Below, in pieces: positions 16,831 through 25,299 of a stretch of DNA of 32,775 bases; within the stretch, counting starts at the first letter, position 1; each line of letters begins with the position of its first letter. The notes beneath the pieces were generated by a model, which saw only the letters and a program-made list of their open reading frames with translations, was not told the DNA's origin and made no database searches. Where the stretch lies: positions 1 through 32,775 of the forward strand of contig CAIXHD010000365.1 in the NCBI GenBank assembly GCA_903919065.1. Reading direction: 5' to 3'. A program made the translations under genes and the position numbers. Source of the DNA: an uncultured Bacteroidota bacterium. GTDB taxonomy: Bacteria > Bacteroidota > Bacteroidia > Bacteroidales > UBA12481.

Positions 16831-18129
16831 ATGGCAACAACGGCAACAGCATCCGGCAACGGGCAAAAAACCTCCTATGCAACGTCAATCATTATCATTG
16901 GTGCACTGTTCTTTATCTTTGGATTTGTAACCTGGCTGAACGGCACTTTGATTCCGTTTTTAAAGATTGCGTGTGAACTCACCAATTTCGAGGCCTATTT
17001 TGTAACTTTTGCCTTCTACATATCTTATTTCTTTCTGGCAATTCCCTCATCCTGGATCCTCCACAAGACAGGATTCAAAAACGGAATGGCTCTGGGATTA
17101 TTAGTTATCGCTGTTGGCAGCGCGGTATTTATTCCTGCTGCGGAAACCCGCACCTTCTCCTTGTTTCTTCTCGGTCTCTTTATTCAGGGAGCAGGCCTAT
17201 CTCTGCTGCAAACGGCTTCGAATCCATATATTGTAATTTTGGGACCTATAGAAAGTGCTGCCAAGCGCATCAGTATCATGGGTATCTGCAATAAAACAGC
17301 AGGGATTCTGAGTCCTTTAATCCTTGGAGCCGTTGTTTTAAAGAATGTAGATACCATAAAGGAAACAGTGGCGACAACAACAGATGCTGTATTAAAGGCT
17401 GATCTGCTCAATGAACTTGCCGGACGGGTAATCGTTCCATACATTATAATTGCAATCGTTCTGGTTCTTCTTGCAGTGTGGGTTCACTACTCTCCGCTTC
17501 AGGATATTGATACGGATGAAGAAGATCAGCACGTTAACGATGCCACGCATGGTAAAACCAGCGTTTTTCAATTCCCCTACTTTGTACTTGGTATAATTAC
17601 CCTGTTTTTATATGCGGGGTGTGAGGTTATTGCAGGCGATACTGTTGCACTTTATGCAATGTCCACCGGAATTCCTACCAGTAAGGCGATTATTTTTACT
17701 TCCTACACCCTGTTCTCGATGGTTCTCGGTTATATTCTTGGAATTGCACTGATACCAAAAACCCTTTCCCAGTCCAAAGCCCTTGGAATTTCAGCTATTT
17801 TAGGATTCCTGCTCGCACTGACTGCTATCCTCATTAAAGGACCGGCATCAGTTTACTTCATTTCTTTATTGGGTTTTGCTAACGCGATCATGTGGCCTGC
17901 AATTTGGCCGCTTGCATTGGGTGGATTAGGCAAGTTCACAAAGATTGCAAGTGCATTGCTCGTAATGTGTATTGCAGGATGTGCTATTCTACCCCTGGTT
18001 TATGGAAAATTGGCTGATATCATCAGCCGTCAGGAAGCTTACTGGATTGTTGTTCCTTGCTACGTTTGGATTGCATTCTATGCATTTAAAGGCCACAAAA
18101 TTGGCCGTCCTGCAGAAGTGGGTGACTAG
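16831..18129 (+). CDS. FucP/GluP-type MFS sugar:H+ symporter
   Basis: 432 residues with about 12 hydrophobic segments. The N-terminal FFIFGFVTWLNGTLIPFLK and the motif LLQTASNPYIVILGP are characteristic of the FucP group (fucose, glucose/galactose, hexose transporters). A charged loop (DIDTDEEDQHVNDATHGK, about residues 227-244) splits the two six-helix halves. The inner-membrane location follows from the topology. The substrate is undetermined. It stands alone, with a histidine kinase gene converging on it eight bases downstream. Given the uronate and glycan genes in this window it may import a hexose or hexuronate-related sugar, but that is inference. Confidence 0.88.
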   Translation: MATTATASGNGQKTSYATSIIIIGALFFIFGFVTWLNGTLIPFLKIACELTNFEAYFVTFAFYISYFFLAIPSSWILHKTGFKNGMALGLLVIAVGSAVFIPAAETRTFSLFLLGLFIQGAGLSLLQTASNPYIVILGPIESAAKRISIMGICNKTAGILSPLILGAVVLKNVDTIKETVATTTDAVLKADLLNELAGRVIVPYIIIAIVLVLLAVWVHYSPLQDIDTDEEDQHVNDATHGKTSVFQFPYFVLGIITLFLYAGCEVIAGDTVALYAMSTGIPTSKAIIFTSYTLFSMVLGYILGIALIPKTLSQSKALGISAILGFLLALTAILIKGPASVYFISLLGFANAIMWPAIWPLALGGLGKFTKIASALLVMCIAGCAILPLVYGKLADIISRQEAYWIVVPCYVWIAFYAFKGHKIGRPAEVGD

Positions 18130-18137
18130 AGAAAGTA

Positions 18138-19886
18138 TTAAGCGGTTTTAAAGGGGATGGTAAAAAAGAAGTCGGTGCCTTTATCAACTTCGGATACAAC
18201 CCACATTTGTCCACCTAAAAGCTCAGCATAAGCTTTTGAGATTGGCAATCCAAGACCGGCACCTCCATGTTGTCTTGACAAGGAATCATCAGCTTGTTGA
18301 AACCGGGCAAAGATGGCCTCAAATTTATCTCTGGGTATTCCAATTCCTGTATCCTTGATAAAGAACTCGATATCGGCATCCCTGATAATATATCCGAATT
18401 CTATCTTGCCCTGTTTAGTGAACTTTACAGAATTCTTTAGCAAATTCAGGATAATCTGATGAAGTTTTGTCTTATCCGTTGTGATATACGAATGGGTATC
18501 CTTTAGCGCCACATGCAGAACAAGATTAACTTTATAGGTATCTACCAAAGGGTTTACCTGCCCATAGATTTCATGCATTAATACATTCAGGCTGAATTTC
18601 TCTTCAGTCAGCACCTCTTGTCCGGATTCCACTGATGAGAGGTTGATTAAATCGCTGATAACCCCCATCAGGCGATAACTGCTTTCGGTGATTATTGTTG
18701 TGAAATTAAGCCGTTCCTTTTCATCTAATCGGGGATCATTGATTAAATCAGAAAATCCAACTATGGCATTAATGGGTGTGCGGATTTCATGTGAAATATT
18801 ATTCAGGAAAGAGGTCTTTAAGCGGTCGCTCTCCTCAGCTCTTTCCTTTGCGCTAGTTAATTCGGTTTCAATTTTGATACGCTCACTGATCTCATCCACC
18901 AATCTCCTTTTTTGTATCAGGAAATCATTGATTAATTGAGCTATTCTGCCAAATTCAGTTTTCTGGTCAACTAACCCGCCAATTTCTTCTGTATTTTCCT
19001 CCTCCAGACTGCTAATTAACACGTTTAAGGGACGGTTGATAATCCCAATAAGGATCCAGGAAACAATCGTCAGAATTAAGATAAAAATGAAAGCCAGGAT
19101 AATCAGACGTGTTCTTGCGTCATAATGGAATTTCATGGCTACGTTAACAATCCCGGTCGAACGCAGCAATGCCCTTGGAGCATCATCAAATCCATCAAGT
19201 GATTGATAATTAATAAACCTGAATTTCTTCAGGATTATCGAATCCTTTGGATTATTTTCGATGTCAGCAAATTGGATATTCAATTTCGTTCCGGACAACT
19301 TCTCTATTTCCAACAAATAATCTTTAGTCCATATTCTTCCTGCAAAAAAATATCCCTGTGCAGGTGTTAACCTTTCCTTGTCAAATGTAGGATGAATCGA
19401 ACCTCCGGAAATCTGAATAATATTGTCGCCACTTTTTACATAGAATTTATAGAATGGCCCTTTTGAAGTATCAGTGATAATTCTCAAATCCTCTGCGGAC
19501 AATGGAATTGCTTCCAGATCGGGTATTGTATCCTCGCTCTTAATATTATAGACAGGTTTAAGCTCAACATCAAATACCCATGCATAATCTATATCGAAAG
19601 TTGGAATTGAGCTATTGATATTGTCCTCAGCCCAAACAGAATCGGGGCTTTTAACATAATCCACAATTTCATCCCAATAGGTGTAATCAAAGACGAAATT
19701 ATCTATGCTCTCTGATTTGAATTTGAGAGCGGTCTGCAATAAACCAGCCCTTTGATCCTTCTCCTGATTAAGAAGGGATTCAACTCTCATCCAGTCCATT
19801 CGCTCACTAAGCAATAATCCCAGAAGCATGCATACGCCAATTGCAGCCAGGAGTAAAATAATCCGTTTCTGGATACTGTATATCAT
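18138..19886 (-). CDS. CHASE4-domain sensor histidine kinase
   Basis: 582 residues. Membrane segment 1 about residues 8-28; extracytoplasmic CHASE4-like domain about 40-255, with the typical FDYTYWDEIVDYV and YAWVFDVELKPVYN; membrane segment 2 about 262-282 (LIILAFIFILILTIVSWIL); a HAMP-like linker; HisKA with FLNNISHEIRTPINAIVGF (His366); HATPase_c with LLKNSVKFT, DTGIGIP and GAGLGLPIS. No receiver domain. CHASE4 is a ligand-sensing domain of unknown ligand. Its ATG overlaps the TGA of the upstream porin-like gene (ATGA at 19883-19886), so the two are probably translationally coupled and the porin may belong to the same sensory or uptake unit. No response regulator is in the window. Confidence 0.88.
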   Translation of the reverse strand: MIYSIQKRIILLLAAIGVCMLLGLLLSERMDWMRVESLLNQEKDQRAGLLQTALKFKSESIDNFVFDYTYWDEIVDYVKSPDSVWAEDNINSSIPTFDIDYAWVFDVELKPVYNIKSEDTIPDLEAIPLSAEDLRIITDTSKGPFYKFYVKSGDNIIQISGGSIHPTFDKERLTPAQGYFFAGRIWTKDYLLEIEKLSGTKLNIQFADIENNPKDSIILKKFRFINYQSLDGFDDAPRALLRSTGIVNVAMKFHYDARTRLIILAFIFILILTIVSWILIGIINRPLNVLISSLEEENTEEIGGLVDQKTEFGRIAQLINDFLIQKRRLVDEISERIKIETELTSAKERAEESDRLKTSFLNNISHEIRTPINAIVGFSDLINDPRLDEKERLNFTTIITESSYRLMGVISDLINLSSVESGQEVLTEEKFSLNVLMHEIYGQVNPLVDTYKVNLVLHVALKDTHSYITTDKTKLHQIILNLLKNSVKFTKQGKIEFGYIIRDADIEFFIKDTGIGIPRDKFEAIFARFQQADDSLSRQHGGAGLGLPISKAYAELLGGQMWVVSEVDKGTDFFFTIPFKTA

Positions 19887-20674
19887 AATTCAAATCCGAT
19901 AAGCAAGCCACAAAACCAGGGATACTTACTAAGATAAGACGAAATTTCGGAATCTAAGGTCCTACCAATCTGAAAATGAGGTTTAAAATAGATTATACCT
20001 TTTGGATTATATGTGAGTTCAGCATTCAGGCTAAAAAGGTTAAGCGCTGTTTTTGTGGTCCCGGTTTCATAGGAATCATTAAATTTTCCATTTCCCCAAC
20101 CGAAAACAGCGGATGAACCGAGAGTAAACTTATCATTTAGCTGTTTTTCATAAAAAAGTCCGTGTTCAAAATAAAGAGATCCGAAATAGGCAACAAAATC
20201 TGCGGCAATAATTGTATTAATCGCAAAATCACCAATCGGATAGGTAACTCCCAGAAACAATTCTGCAGTAGTTGGTGCAACCTGCTCCCCGATACAATAG
20301 TATACCATTACGGAATGTTCAATCTGAAGATTCCCAATCGACCAGCTGTAGCCAAAATATGGATCCAGTTCAAGGTCTTTAGGATCATGATTGCGGTCAA
20401 AAATTGTAGCATTACACCACATACCAGCAGTAAAATTTTTGTAAGAGGCCCACAAATCTGGCTGAAGAACCAGTCCATCATTAACACTGATCCCCCGCCA
20501 AAGAAATTTGGAATTGACATCAGTCGATAAGCCCCAGGAGACTTTATCATTCGTCTGATCTTTGTTAAGTGTTACAGTATCCTGACAAACTCCATTTAAC
20601 CCGATCAGAAAAAAACTAACAACCAGTGTGGCTACTCTGAACCTGATCCATATCAATCCGCTAAAAAAAACCAT
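19883..20674 (-). CDS. TorF-like outer-membrane beta-barrel protein
   Basis: 263 residues, signal peptide at the N-terminus (VATLVVSFFLIGLNGVCQ). The mature N-terminus has the pattern GLSTDVNSKFLWRGISVNDG followed by alternating aromatic beta strands and GFEL at the end, with Leu rather than the usual aromatic as the terminal residue. The SKFLWRGI motif resembles the TorF/Gcw_chp family of putative porins. The start could be a little downstream of 20674 but no better ATG is visible before the signal peptide. It overlaps the CHASE4 kinase gene by four bases. Substrate unknown. Confidence 0.7.
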   Translation of the reverse strand: MVFFSGLIWIRFRVATLVVSFFLIGLNGVCQDTVTLNKDQTNDKVSWGLSTDVNSKFLWRGISVNDGLVLQPDLWASYKNFTAGMWCNATIFDRNHDPKDLELDPYFGYSWSIGNLQIEHSVMVYYCIGEQVAPTTAELFLGVTYPIGDFAINTIIAADFVAYFGSLYFEHGLFYEKQLNDKFTLGSSAVFGWGNGKFNDSYETGTTKTALNLFSLNAELTYNPKGIIYFKPHFQIGRTLDSEISSYLSKYPWFCGLLIGFEL

Positions 20675-20746
20675 ATTATTGCTCCTCTTATCCTTCTGAA
20701 TTGATAAAATTAGAAAATTAATCAGATAAACCGCTAATTTTGATAC

Positions 20747-21646
20747 ATGACAAAACTACCGCTTAAATCCAATCAAGAATCCGGTTTTTCACTGTCGGGA
20801 TTATCAGGCAGGGTATGTGTAATAACAGGTGGAGCCGGCATCCTGGGGCAAGCCATTTGCCACGGTTTGGCGGCTAATGGAATAAGAACCGCAATTCTCG
20901 ACCTAAATCATGAGGCAGCCAACAATCTGGCCCGCGCACTCGAATCCGAAACAGGAACCAGGTGCATCGGAGTATCGGCAGATGTATTAAACAAGGAATC
21001 GCTGGAACAGGCAAAGAAAATTGTTGAAAGTGAATTCGGTCAGGTCGATTTTCTGATTAATGGTGCAGGAGGTAATTCTCCTAAAGCAACCACATCAAAA
21101 GAAAACTATCAACCATCATCTCCTCTGGAGTCAGGTGTGGAAAAGATTGAAAGAAGCAGCATTTTCGATCTTGATCAATCGGGTTTTAAATTCGTTTTTG
21201 ACCTGAATTTCATGGGTACATTATTACCCAGTCAGATTTTTGGGGAGGACATGGCAAAAAGAGGAAAAGGAGTCATAATAAATATCAGTTCAATGAATTC
21301 CTTCAAGCCCTTGACCAAGATACCCGCCTACTCTGCGGCCAAGGCATCTGTCAATAATTTCACGCAATGGCTGGCTGTGCATCTTGCTCCGGCAGGGGTT
21401 AGGGTGAACGCTATTGCGCCTGGATTTTTCCTGACCGATCAGAACCGTTTTCTTCTAATCGATAAGGAAACGGGTGAGCCAACCGCACGGGGTCAAAAAA
21501 TTAAATCCAATACGCCTATGGGCAGATATGGAGATCCGGAAAACCTTCAGGGTGCCGTTCTTTTTCTCCTGTCTGATTTATCTTCGTTCATTACCGGAGT
21601 GATTTTGCCTGTAGATGGAGGTTACTCAGCTTATGGAGGTGTATAA
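20747..21646 (+). CDS. uxuB: SDR-family D-mannonate oxidoreductase (fructuronate reductase)
   Basis: 299 residues, classical short-chain dehydrogenase: cofactor loop TGGAGILG (TGxxxGxG) about residues 27-34, NGAGG about 101-105, catalytic Ser in ISSMNS, YSAAK (Tyr-x-x-x-Lys) and APGFFLTDQNR after it. The insertion after NGAGG and the PGFFLTDQNRFLL segment resemble the SDR-type fructuronate reductase (B. subtilis YjmF/UxuB type), which is unrelated to E. coli UxuB. Reaction: D-fructuronate + NADH <-> D-mannonate. The operon's last gene is uronate isomerase, which supplies fructuronate, supporting this assignment. A TAATTTTG box lies at 20735-20742, only four bases before the ATG, so the transcript could be nearly leaderless. 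First gene of the putative seven-gene operon. Confidence 0.8.
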   Translation: MTKLPLKSNQESGFSLSGLSGRVCVITGGAGILGQAICHGLAANGIRTAILDLNHEAANNLARALESETGTRCIGVSADVLNKESLEQAKKIVESEFGQVDFLINGAGGNSPKATTSKENYQPSSPLESGVEKIERSSIFDLDQSGFKFVFDLNFMGTLLPSQIFGEDMAKRGKGVIINISSMNSFKPLTKIPAYSAAKASVNNFTQWLAVHLAPAGVRVNAIAPGFFLTDQNRFLLIDKETGEPTARGQKIKSNTPMGRYGDPENLQGAVLFLLSDLSSFITGVILPVDGGYSAYGGV

Positions 21647-21664
21647 AGGGAGGTATAAATGATG

Positions 21665-21713
21665 AGATTCGAATTAAGAATTTCGAATTCCGAAATTACA
21701 GATTCAAGTATCG
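21665..21713. repeat. Seven-unit degenerate heptanucleotide array (AATTCCG type)
   Basis: Read as 7-mers: AGATTCG, AATTAAG, AATTTCG, AATTCCG, AAATTAC, AGATTCA, AGTATCG. It fills most of the 71-bp spacer between the SDR and phosphofructokinase genes and ends just before the GTG start. Several units are self-complementary (AATTCGAATT-like), so it can fold locally. Confidence 0.65.
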
Positions 21714-21717
21714 AGAG

Positions 21718-23013
21718 GTGGGCATTTTGAAAAACATAATCATAGCGCAATCGGGAGGGCCTTCATCAGTAATCAATAATACACTGAGAGGAATAATAGA
21801 AACCTGTCGGTATTTCCCTGATAAATTCGGAACAATTTATGGTGGATGGCACGGAATTGAAGGCGTACTTAAAGAGGAACTTCTAAACCTTTCTGCACAG
21901 TCTGATGAGGAAGTGTCATTATTAAGGAACACCCCTGCAGCTGGCAGTATCGGCACCTGCCGGTATAAACTCAAGGACCGGCAGCAAAAAGATTTTCAAC
22001 GACTTATCGAGGTTTTTAAAGCCCACGACATCGGATATTTCTTTTATATCGGAGGAAACGATTCCCAACATACAGCACTAAAAGTCAGCGAGATGGCAAG
22101 GACCGGGGGATTAGAGCTGATTGCTGTCGGAGTTCCGAAAACTATCGATAATGATGTTGGCGACAGCGAATTTCAATTGATTGATCATACACCCGGATAT
22201 GGAAGTGTAGCACGCTATTGGGCGTATGCAATCCAGTCGGCCAATGAGGAAAATCGTGGGTCAGCACCCGCCGATCCAGTGCTGGTACTGCAGGCAATGG
22301 GAAGAAAAATCGGTTATATTCCTGCTGCTGCACGGTTAGCCGATCCTCATCGCGAGATGCCCTTGCAGATTTACATGGCCGAATCCGGAGTAGGTGCAGA
22401 AGAGATGGCTGACAAGGTTAATGACCAGTTAAAAATAGACGGCCGATGTATTGTCGTGGTCAGCGAAGGGTTTGAATTGAAAACCGGCAAGGAAGATGCC
22501 CAGGTAAAGGATTCATTTGGACATGTTGTTTATGGTGCCACAAAAACAGCTGCCTACCAACAGGTTGTCAATTTCTTGAATGATAAAGGGCTTAAGGCCA
22601 GGGGTTCTGCCCGCGGACAGGTTCCGGGAACCGACCAGCGTCATGCCATGATATTTGCCTCTACAGTAGATCTTGATGAAGCTTATAAAGTTGGACAAAA
22701 GGCTGTCGACATTGCTATGAATGAAGGCAATGGCTGGATGGCAACCATTTTGCGTAATCCGGGTCCGATATATCATGTCAGATATGATAAGGTTGCCCTG
22801 GAGAAAGTAGCCTTATCAGAAAGGAGTTTTCCGAACAAGTGGATCGCACCTAACCGGGTTGATGTAACTGATGATTTTATCAGGTATGCAACCCCGCTGA
22901 TCGGATCCGACTGGCCTTCAATCCCGCTTATTAATGGTTTACAGCGATATACGAAGTTCAGCCCCATTTATGCAGCAAAAAAATTGGATCCATATATACT
23001 TGAAGCGGAATGA
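21718..23013 (+). CDS. PPi-type 6-phosphofructokinase family protein
   Basis: 431 residues from GTG at 21718; a TTG three codons later (21727), preceded by GAGGTGGG, is an alternative start. The PFK fold is clear: IIIAQSGGPSSVINNTL (phosphate loop), IGGNDSQ at residues 111-117 and PKTIDNDVG at 140-148. In ATP-dependent enzymes these read GGDGS and PGTIDND; here the second variable position is Asp and the Gly is Lys (Lys141), the marks of pyrophosphate-dependent enzymes. The usual first Asp of GGDDS is Asn (GGNDS). Catalytic base by homology is Asp144. Reaction by family: fructose-6-P + PPi <-> fructose-1,6-bisP + Pi, reversible. In a sugar-acid operon it may instead phosphorylate another substrate; that is inference. 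Confidence 0.85.
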   Translation: MGILKNIIIAQSGGPSSVINNTLRGIIETCRYFPDKFGTIYGGWHGIEGVLKEELLNLSAQSDEEVSLLRNTPAAGSIGTCRYKLKDRQQKDFQRLIEVFKAHDIGYFFYIGGNDSQHTALKVSEMARTGGLELIAVGVPKTIDNDVGDSEFQLIDHTPGYGSVARYWAYAIQSANEENRGSAPADPVLVLQAMGRKIGYIPAAARLADPHREMPLQIYMAESGVGAEEMADKVNDQLKIDGRCIVVVSEGFELKTGKEDAQVKDSFGHVVYGATKTAAYQQVVNFLNDKGLKARGSARGQVPGTDQRHAMIFASTVDLDEAYKVGQKAVDIAMNEGNGWMATILRNPGPIYHVRYDKVALEKVALSERSFPNKWIAPNRVDVTDDFIRYATPLIGSDWPSIPLINGLQRYTKFSPIYAAKKLDPYILEAE

Positions 23014-23020
23014 AAGAAGG

Positions 23021-23138
23021 GTATCGGGTATCGGGTATCAGGTGTTGGCAGAAGGGCTTTCTGAGGCTAAATCCTCATATTTCAAACTTATACCTTATAC
23101 CTTATACCTTATACCCGATACCCGACACCCGATACCCA
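23021..23138. repeat. Inverted pair of heptanucleotide arrays forming a long hairpin
   Basis: Left arm 23021-23048: GTATCGG, GTATCGG, GTATCAG, GTGTTGG. Right arm 23090-23138: ATACCTT three times, then ATACCCG, ATACCCG, ACACCCG, ATACCCA. The arms are in opposite orientation and can pair over about 28 bp with some mismatches. The 41-nt loop has its own small hairpins: CAGAA/TTCTG (23049-23063) and GAGG/CCTC (23063-23076). It fills the 142-bp spacer between the phosphofructokinase and HAD genes. It lacks a U-run typical of intrinsic terminators, so it may act as an mRNA processing or stability element, or attenuate transcription. Confidence 0.85.
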
Positions 23139-23155
23139 ACTTTTAGCAAACATTT

Positions 23156-24037
23156 ATGACAAATCACGAAATATTAATGGGCCTCAGGCCGGAACGCGAT
23201 TTTTTTGTCGGCATTGATTCCGACGGTTGCGCATTCGACACCATGGAAATTAAGCAGAAAGAGTGTTTTTGCCCAAACTTCATAAAATTCTGGGGATTGC
23301 AACCGGTAGCCACTGCGGCCAGGCAAACATGGGAATTTGTTAACCTCTATTCAAGTCACCGAGGCACCAACCGGTTTCTGGCAGTAATAGAAACCATGCG
23401 TTTATTGAGTGAAAGGAAAGAGGTCAAAACAAGAAATTTCATCTTACCCGACATTACAGCACTAAGCGAATGGGTTAGTAAGGAAACCAGGCTGGGAAAT
23501 CCCGCACTCGCTGAATATGCAGCTGTGGTCAATGACAAAGAGATAGACCGGGCTCTTGCCTGGTCGAAAAAAGTTAATGAAGATATCAGCCAGATCGTTT
23601 TCGATATCCCACCATTCCCCATGGTTAAAGAGAGTCTGGAACGTCTTCAGAATCATGCAGACATGATAGTTGTCTCCCAAACACCTGTTGAAGCACTAAA
23701 ACGGGAATGGGAAGAACACGGCATCGACAGGTATACAAAACTGATTGCCGGACAAGAATTCGGCACCAAATCAGAACATCTCAAATACGCTGCCAAAGGA
23801 AAATATCCTGATAATCATATTCTTATGATTGGGGATGCTCCGGGCGACATGAAAGCTGCGCACAACAATGGGGTTTTATTTTATCCCATCAACCCGGGAA
23901 GTGAGGATCAATCCTGGGAGCAGTTTTACAAAGAAGGCATTGACCGATTTCTGGCACAGGAATATATCGGAAAATATCAGGATAAGCTAATAGCAGATTT
24001 CGAAAAATTATTGCCGGTAAAACCACACTGGGCATAA
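23156..24037 (+). CDS. HAD-superfamily phosphatase
   Basis: 293 residues, cytoplasmic. HAD motif I GIDSDGCAFDT has the two catalytic Asp (Asp21 and Asp23). A helical cap occupies about residues 35-150. Motif II is VVSQTP (about 189-194, Ser); the Lys of motif III is likely in FGTKSEHL; motif IV is MIGDAPGDMKAA (acidic pair). All catalytic elements are present, so it should be an active phosphatase or phosphonatase-like hydrolase, not a pseudogene. The substrate is not evident; in this operon a sugar phosphate or phospho-aldonate is likely (inference). Stop codon and the next start are two bases apart. Confidence 0.8.
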   Translation: MTNHEILMGLRPERDFFVGIDSDGCAFDTMEIKQKECFCPNFIKFWGLQPVATAARQTWEFVNLYSSHRGTNRFLAVIETMRLLSERKEVKTRNFILPDITALSEWVSKETRLGNPALAEYAAVVNDKEIDRALAWSKKVNEDISQIVFDIPPFPMVKESLERLQNHADMIVVSQTPVEALKREWEEHGIDRYTKLIAGQEFGTKSEHLKYAAKGKYPDNHILMIGDAPGDMKAAHNNGVLFYPINPGSEDQSWEQFYKEGIDRFLAQEYIGKYQDKLIADFEKLLPVKPHWA

Positions 24038-24039
24038 CA

Positions 24040-25299
24040 ATGATTTTGTTCTCAACAGGTTCCGAGCATCACGACCTGACCTCCTCTGATCTGAGAGAAG
24101 GTTTAGTTGCGGCTCTGGATAAGATCGGCACCCGTAAGAAAATTCTGATTATTCCTCCAGATATCACCCGATTCCATTCGCGGGCCGGAGAGATCACCTG
24201 TATGGCACGGGAATATTTCGGTCACCATATTTCAGACATTCTGCCTGCCCTTGGCACACACAAGCCGATGAATTCCGTCGAGCTCGACAGGATGTTTCCA
24301 GGAGTACCACACAACCTGTTCCGTGTGCATGACTGGCGAAATGATGTTATCCGGATAGGCGAAGTACCAGCGGAATTTATTTCCAAAGTCTCAGATGGCG
24401 CACTTAACTTCAGCCTGCCGGTAGAGCTGAATAAGATGGTTTATGAGGGTGGTCACGACCTGATCCTATCGGTCGGGCAGGTTGTTCCGCATGAAGTAAT
24501 CGGAATGGCCAATTACAACAAAAATCTGCTGATCGGCTGTGGTGGCGCTGAAAGTATCAACAAAAGCCATTTTATTGGAGCGGTATACGGGATGGAGCGT
24601 ATTATGGGAATTGCAGATAATCCAGTCAGGCAGGTTCTCAACTATTCTGCGGATCATTTTCTTTCTCATCTGCCGATCATTTATGTACTTACCGTTCTTG
24701 AGCAGAACATATTGCTTGGCAGAATGGTTACCCGAGGATTGTACATTGGCACCTCTGAGGAGGTATTCCTGGCTGCAGCTGAATTATCTGCAAAGGTAAA
24801 CAACACCATTATAGACAAGCCACTGCAAAAAGTTGTAGTCTATCTTGATCCGGAAGAATACAGAAGCACCTGGCTCGGTAACAAATCGATATACCGCACC
24901 AGAAAAGCTATTGCCGATGGTGGCGAGCTTATTGTTCTGGCTCCGGGAGTTAAGGAGTTTGGTGAAGATGCCGAGATCGACCGCCTGATTCGGAAATATG
25001 GCTACAAAGGCACTCCCGCCACCCTTGATGCAGTAAGGTATAATGATGATCTGAGCAGTAACCTGAGTGCGGCTGCCCACCTTATACACGGAAGCAGTGA
25101 AGGCAGGTTTCGGATAACCTATTGTCCCGGACACCTGACCCGGCAGGAAATTGAAAAGGCAGGTTATGAATTTGGAGCCCTCGATAGCCTGACCAAAAGA
25201 TATAAAGCCGAAAATCTCCGTTCAGGTTATAACGAAACTTCAGATGGCGAAAAGTATTACTATATTTCAAATCCGGCAACCGGTTTATGGCAAATATGA
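24040..25299 (+). CDS. LarA-family (DUF2088) nickel-dependent 2-hydroxyacid epimerase/racemase
   Basis: 419 residues, no signal peptide. The N-terminal LarA domain shows DITR (Asp41, Arg44), ALGTHKP (His74), VPHEVIG (His151) and, ten residues after His151, Lys161 (YNKNLLIG). These align without gaps to LarA Asp72/Arg75, His108, His174 and Lys184, where Lys184 holds the nickel-pincer nucleotide. So the active site looks intact. The superfamily includes lactate, malate and 2-hydroxyglutarate racemases and a D-gluconate 2-epimerase (which swaps gluconate and mannonate). With a mannonate-forming SDR at the operon start and 6-phosphogluconate dehydrogenase two genes downstream, D-mannonate/D-gluconate 2-epimerase is my best functional guess, as inference. 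It needs LarB/C/E cofactor enzymes, not seen here. Its stop overlaps the next start (ATGA). Confidence 0.75.
   Translation: MILFSTGSEHHDLTSSDLREGLVAALDKIGTRKKILIIPPDITRFHSRAGEITCMAREYFGHHISDILPALGTHKPMNSVELDRMFPGVPHNLFRVHDWRNDVIRIGEVPAEFISKVSDGALNFSLPVELNKMVYEGGHDLILSVGQVVPHEVIGMANYNKNLLIGCGGAESINKSHFIGAVYGMERIMGIADNPVRQVLNYSADHFLSHLPIIYVLTVLEQNILLGRMVTRGLYIGTSEEVFLAAAELSAKVNNTIIDKPLQKVVVYLDPEEYRSTWLGNKSIYRTRKAIADGGELIVLAPGVKEFGEDAEIDRLIRKYGYKGTPATLDAVRYNDDLSSNLSAAAHLIHGSSEGRFRITYCPGHLTRQEIEKAGYEFGALDSLTKRYKAENLRSGYNETSDGEKYYYISNPATGLWQI

Noticed and set aside
16652-16888. Longer lipocalin from an ATG at 16888.
   Set aside because: The added 79 residues are low complexity, overlap the divergent transporter and precede a clear lipoprotein signal starting at 16651.
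22934-23146. 70-residue ORF spanning the hairpin array between the phosphofructokinase and HAD genes.
   Set aside because: Its repeats (GYRVSG, YTLYLIPDTR) are translated array units with no coding signature; more likely structural DNA/RNA.
24040-25299. LarA homologue lacking the cofactor-binding lysine, because GGAES at residues 168-172 looked like GGPK with Lys changed to Glu.
   Set aside because: Counting from His151, Lys161 falls exactly ten residues later, as Lys184 does after His174 in LarA, and the Gly four residues after the His is also kept. The Lys is present.
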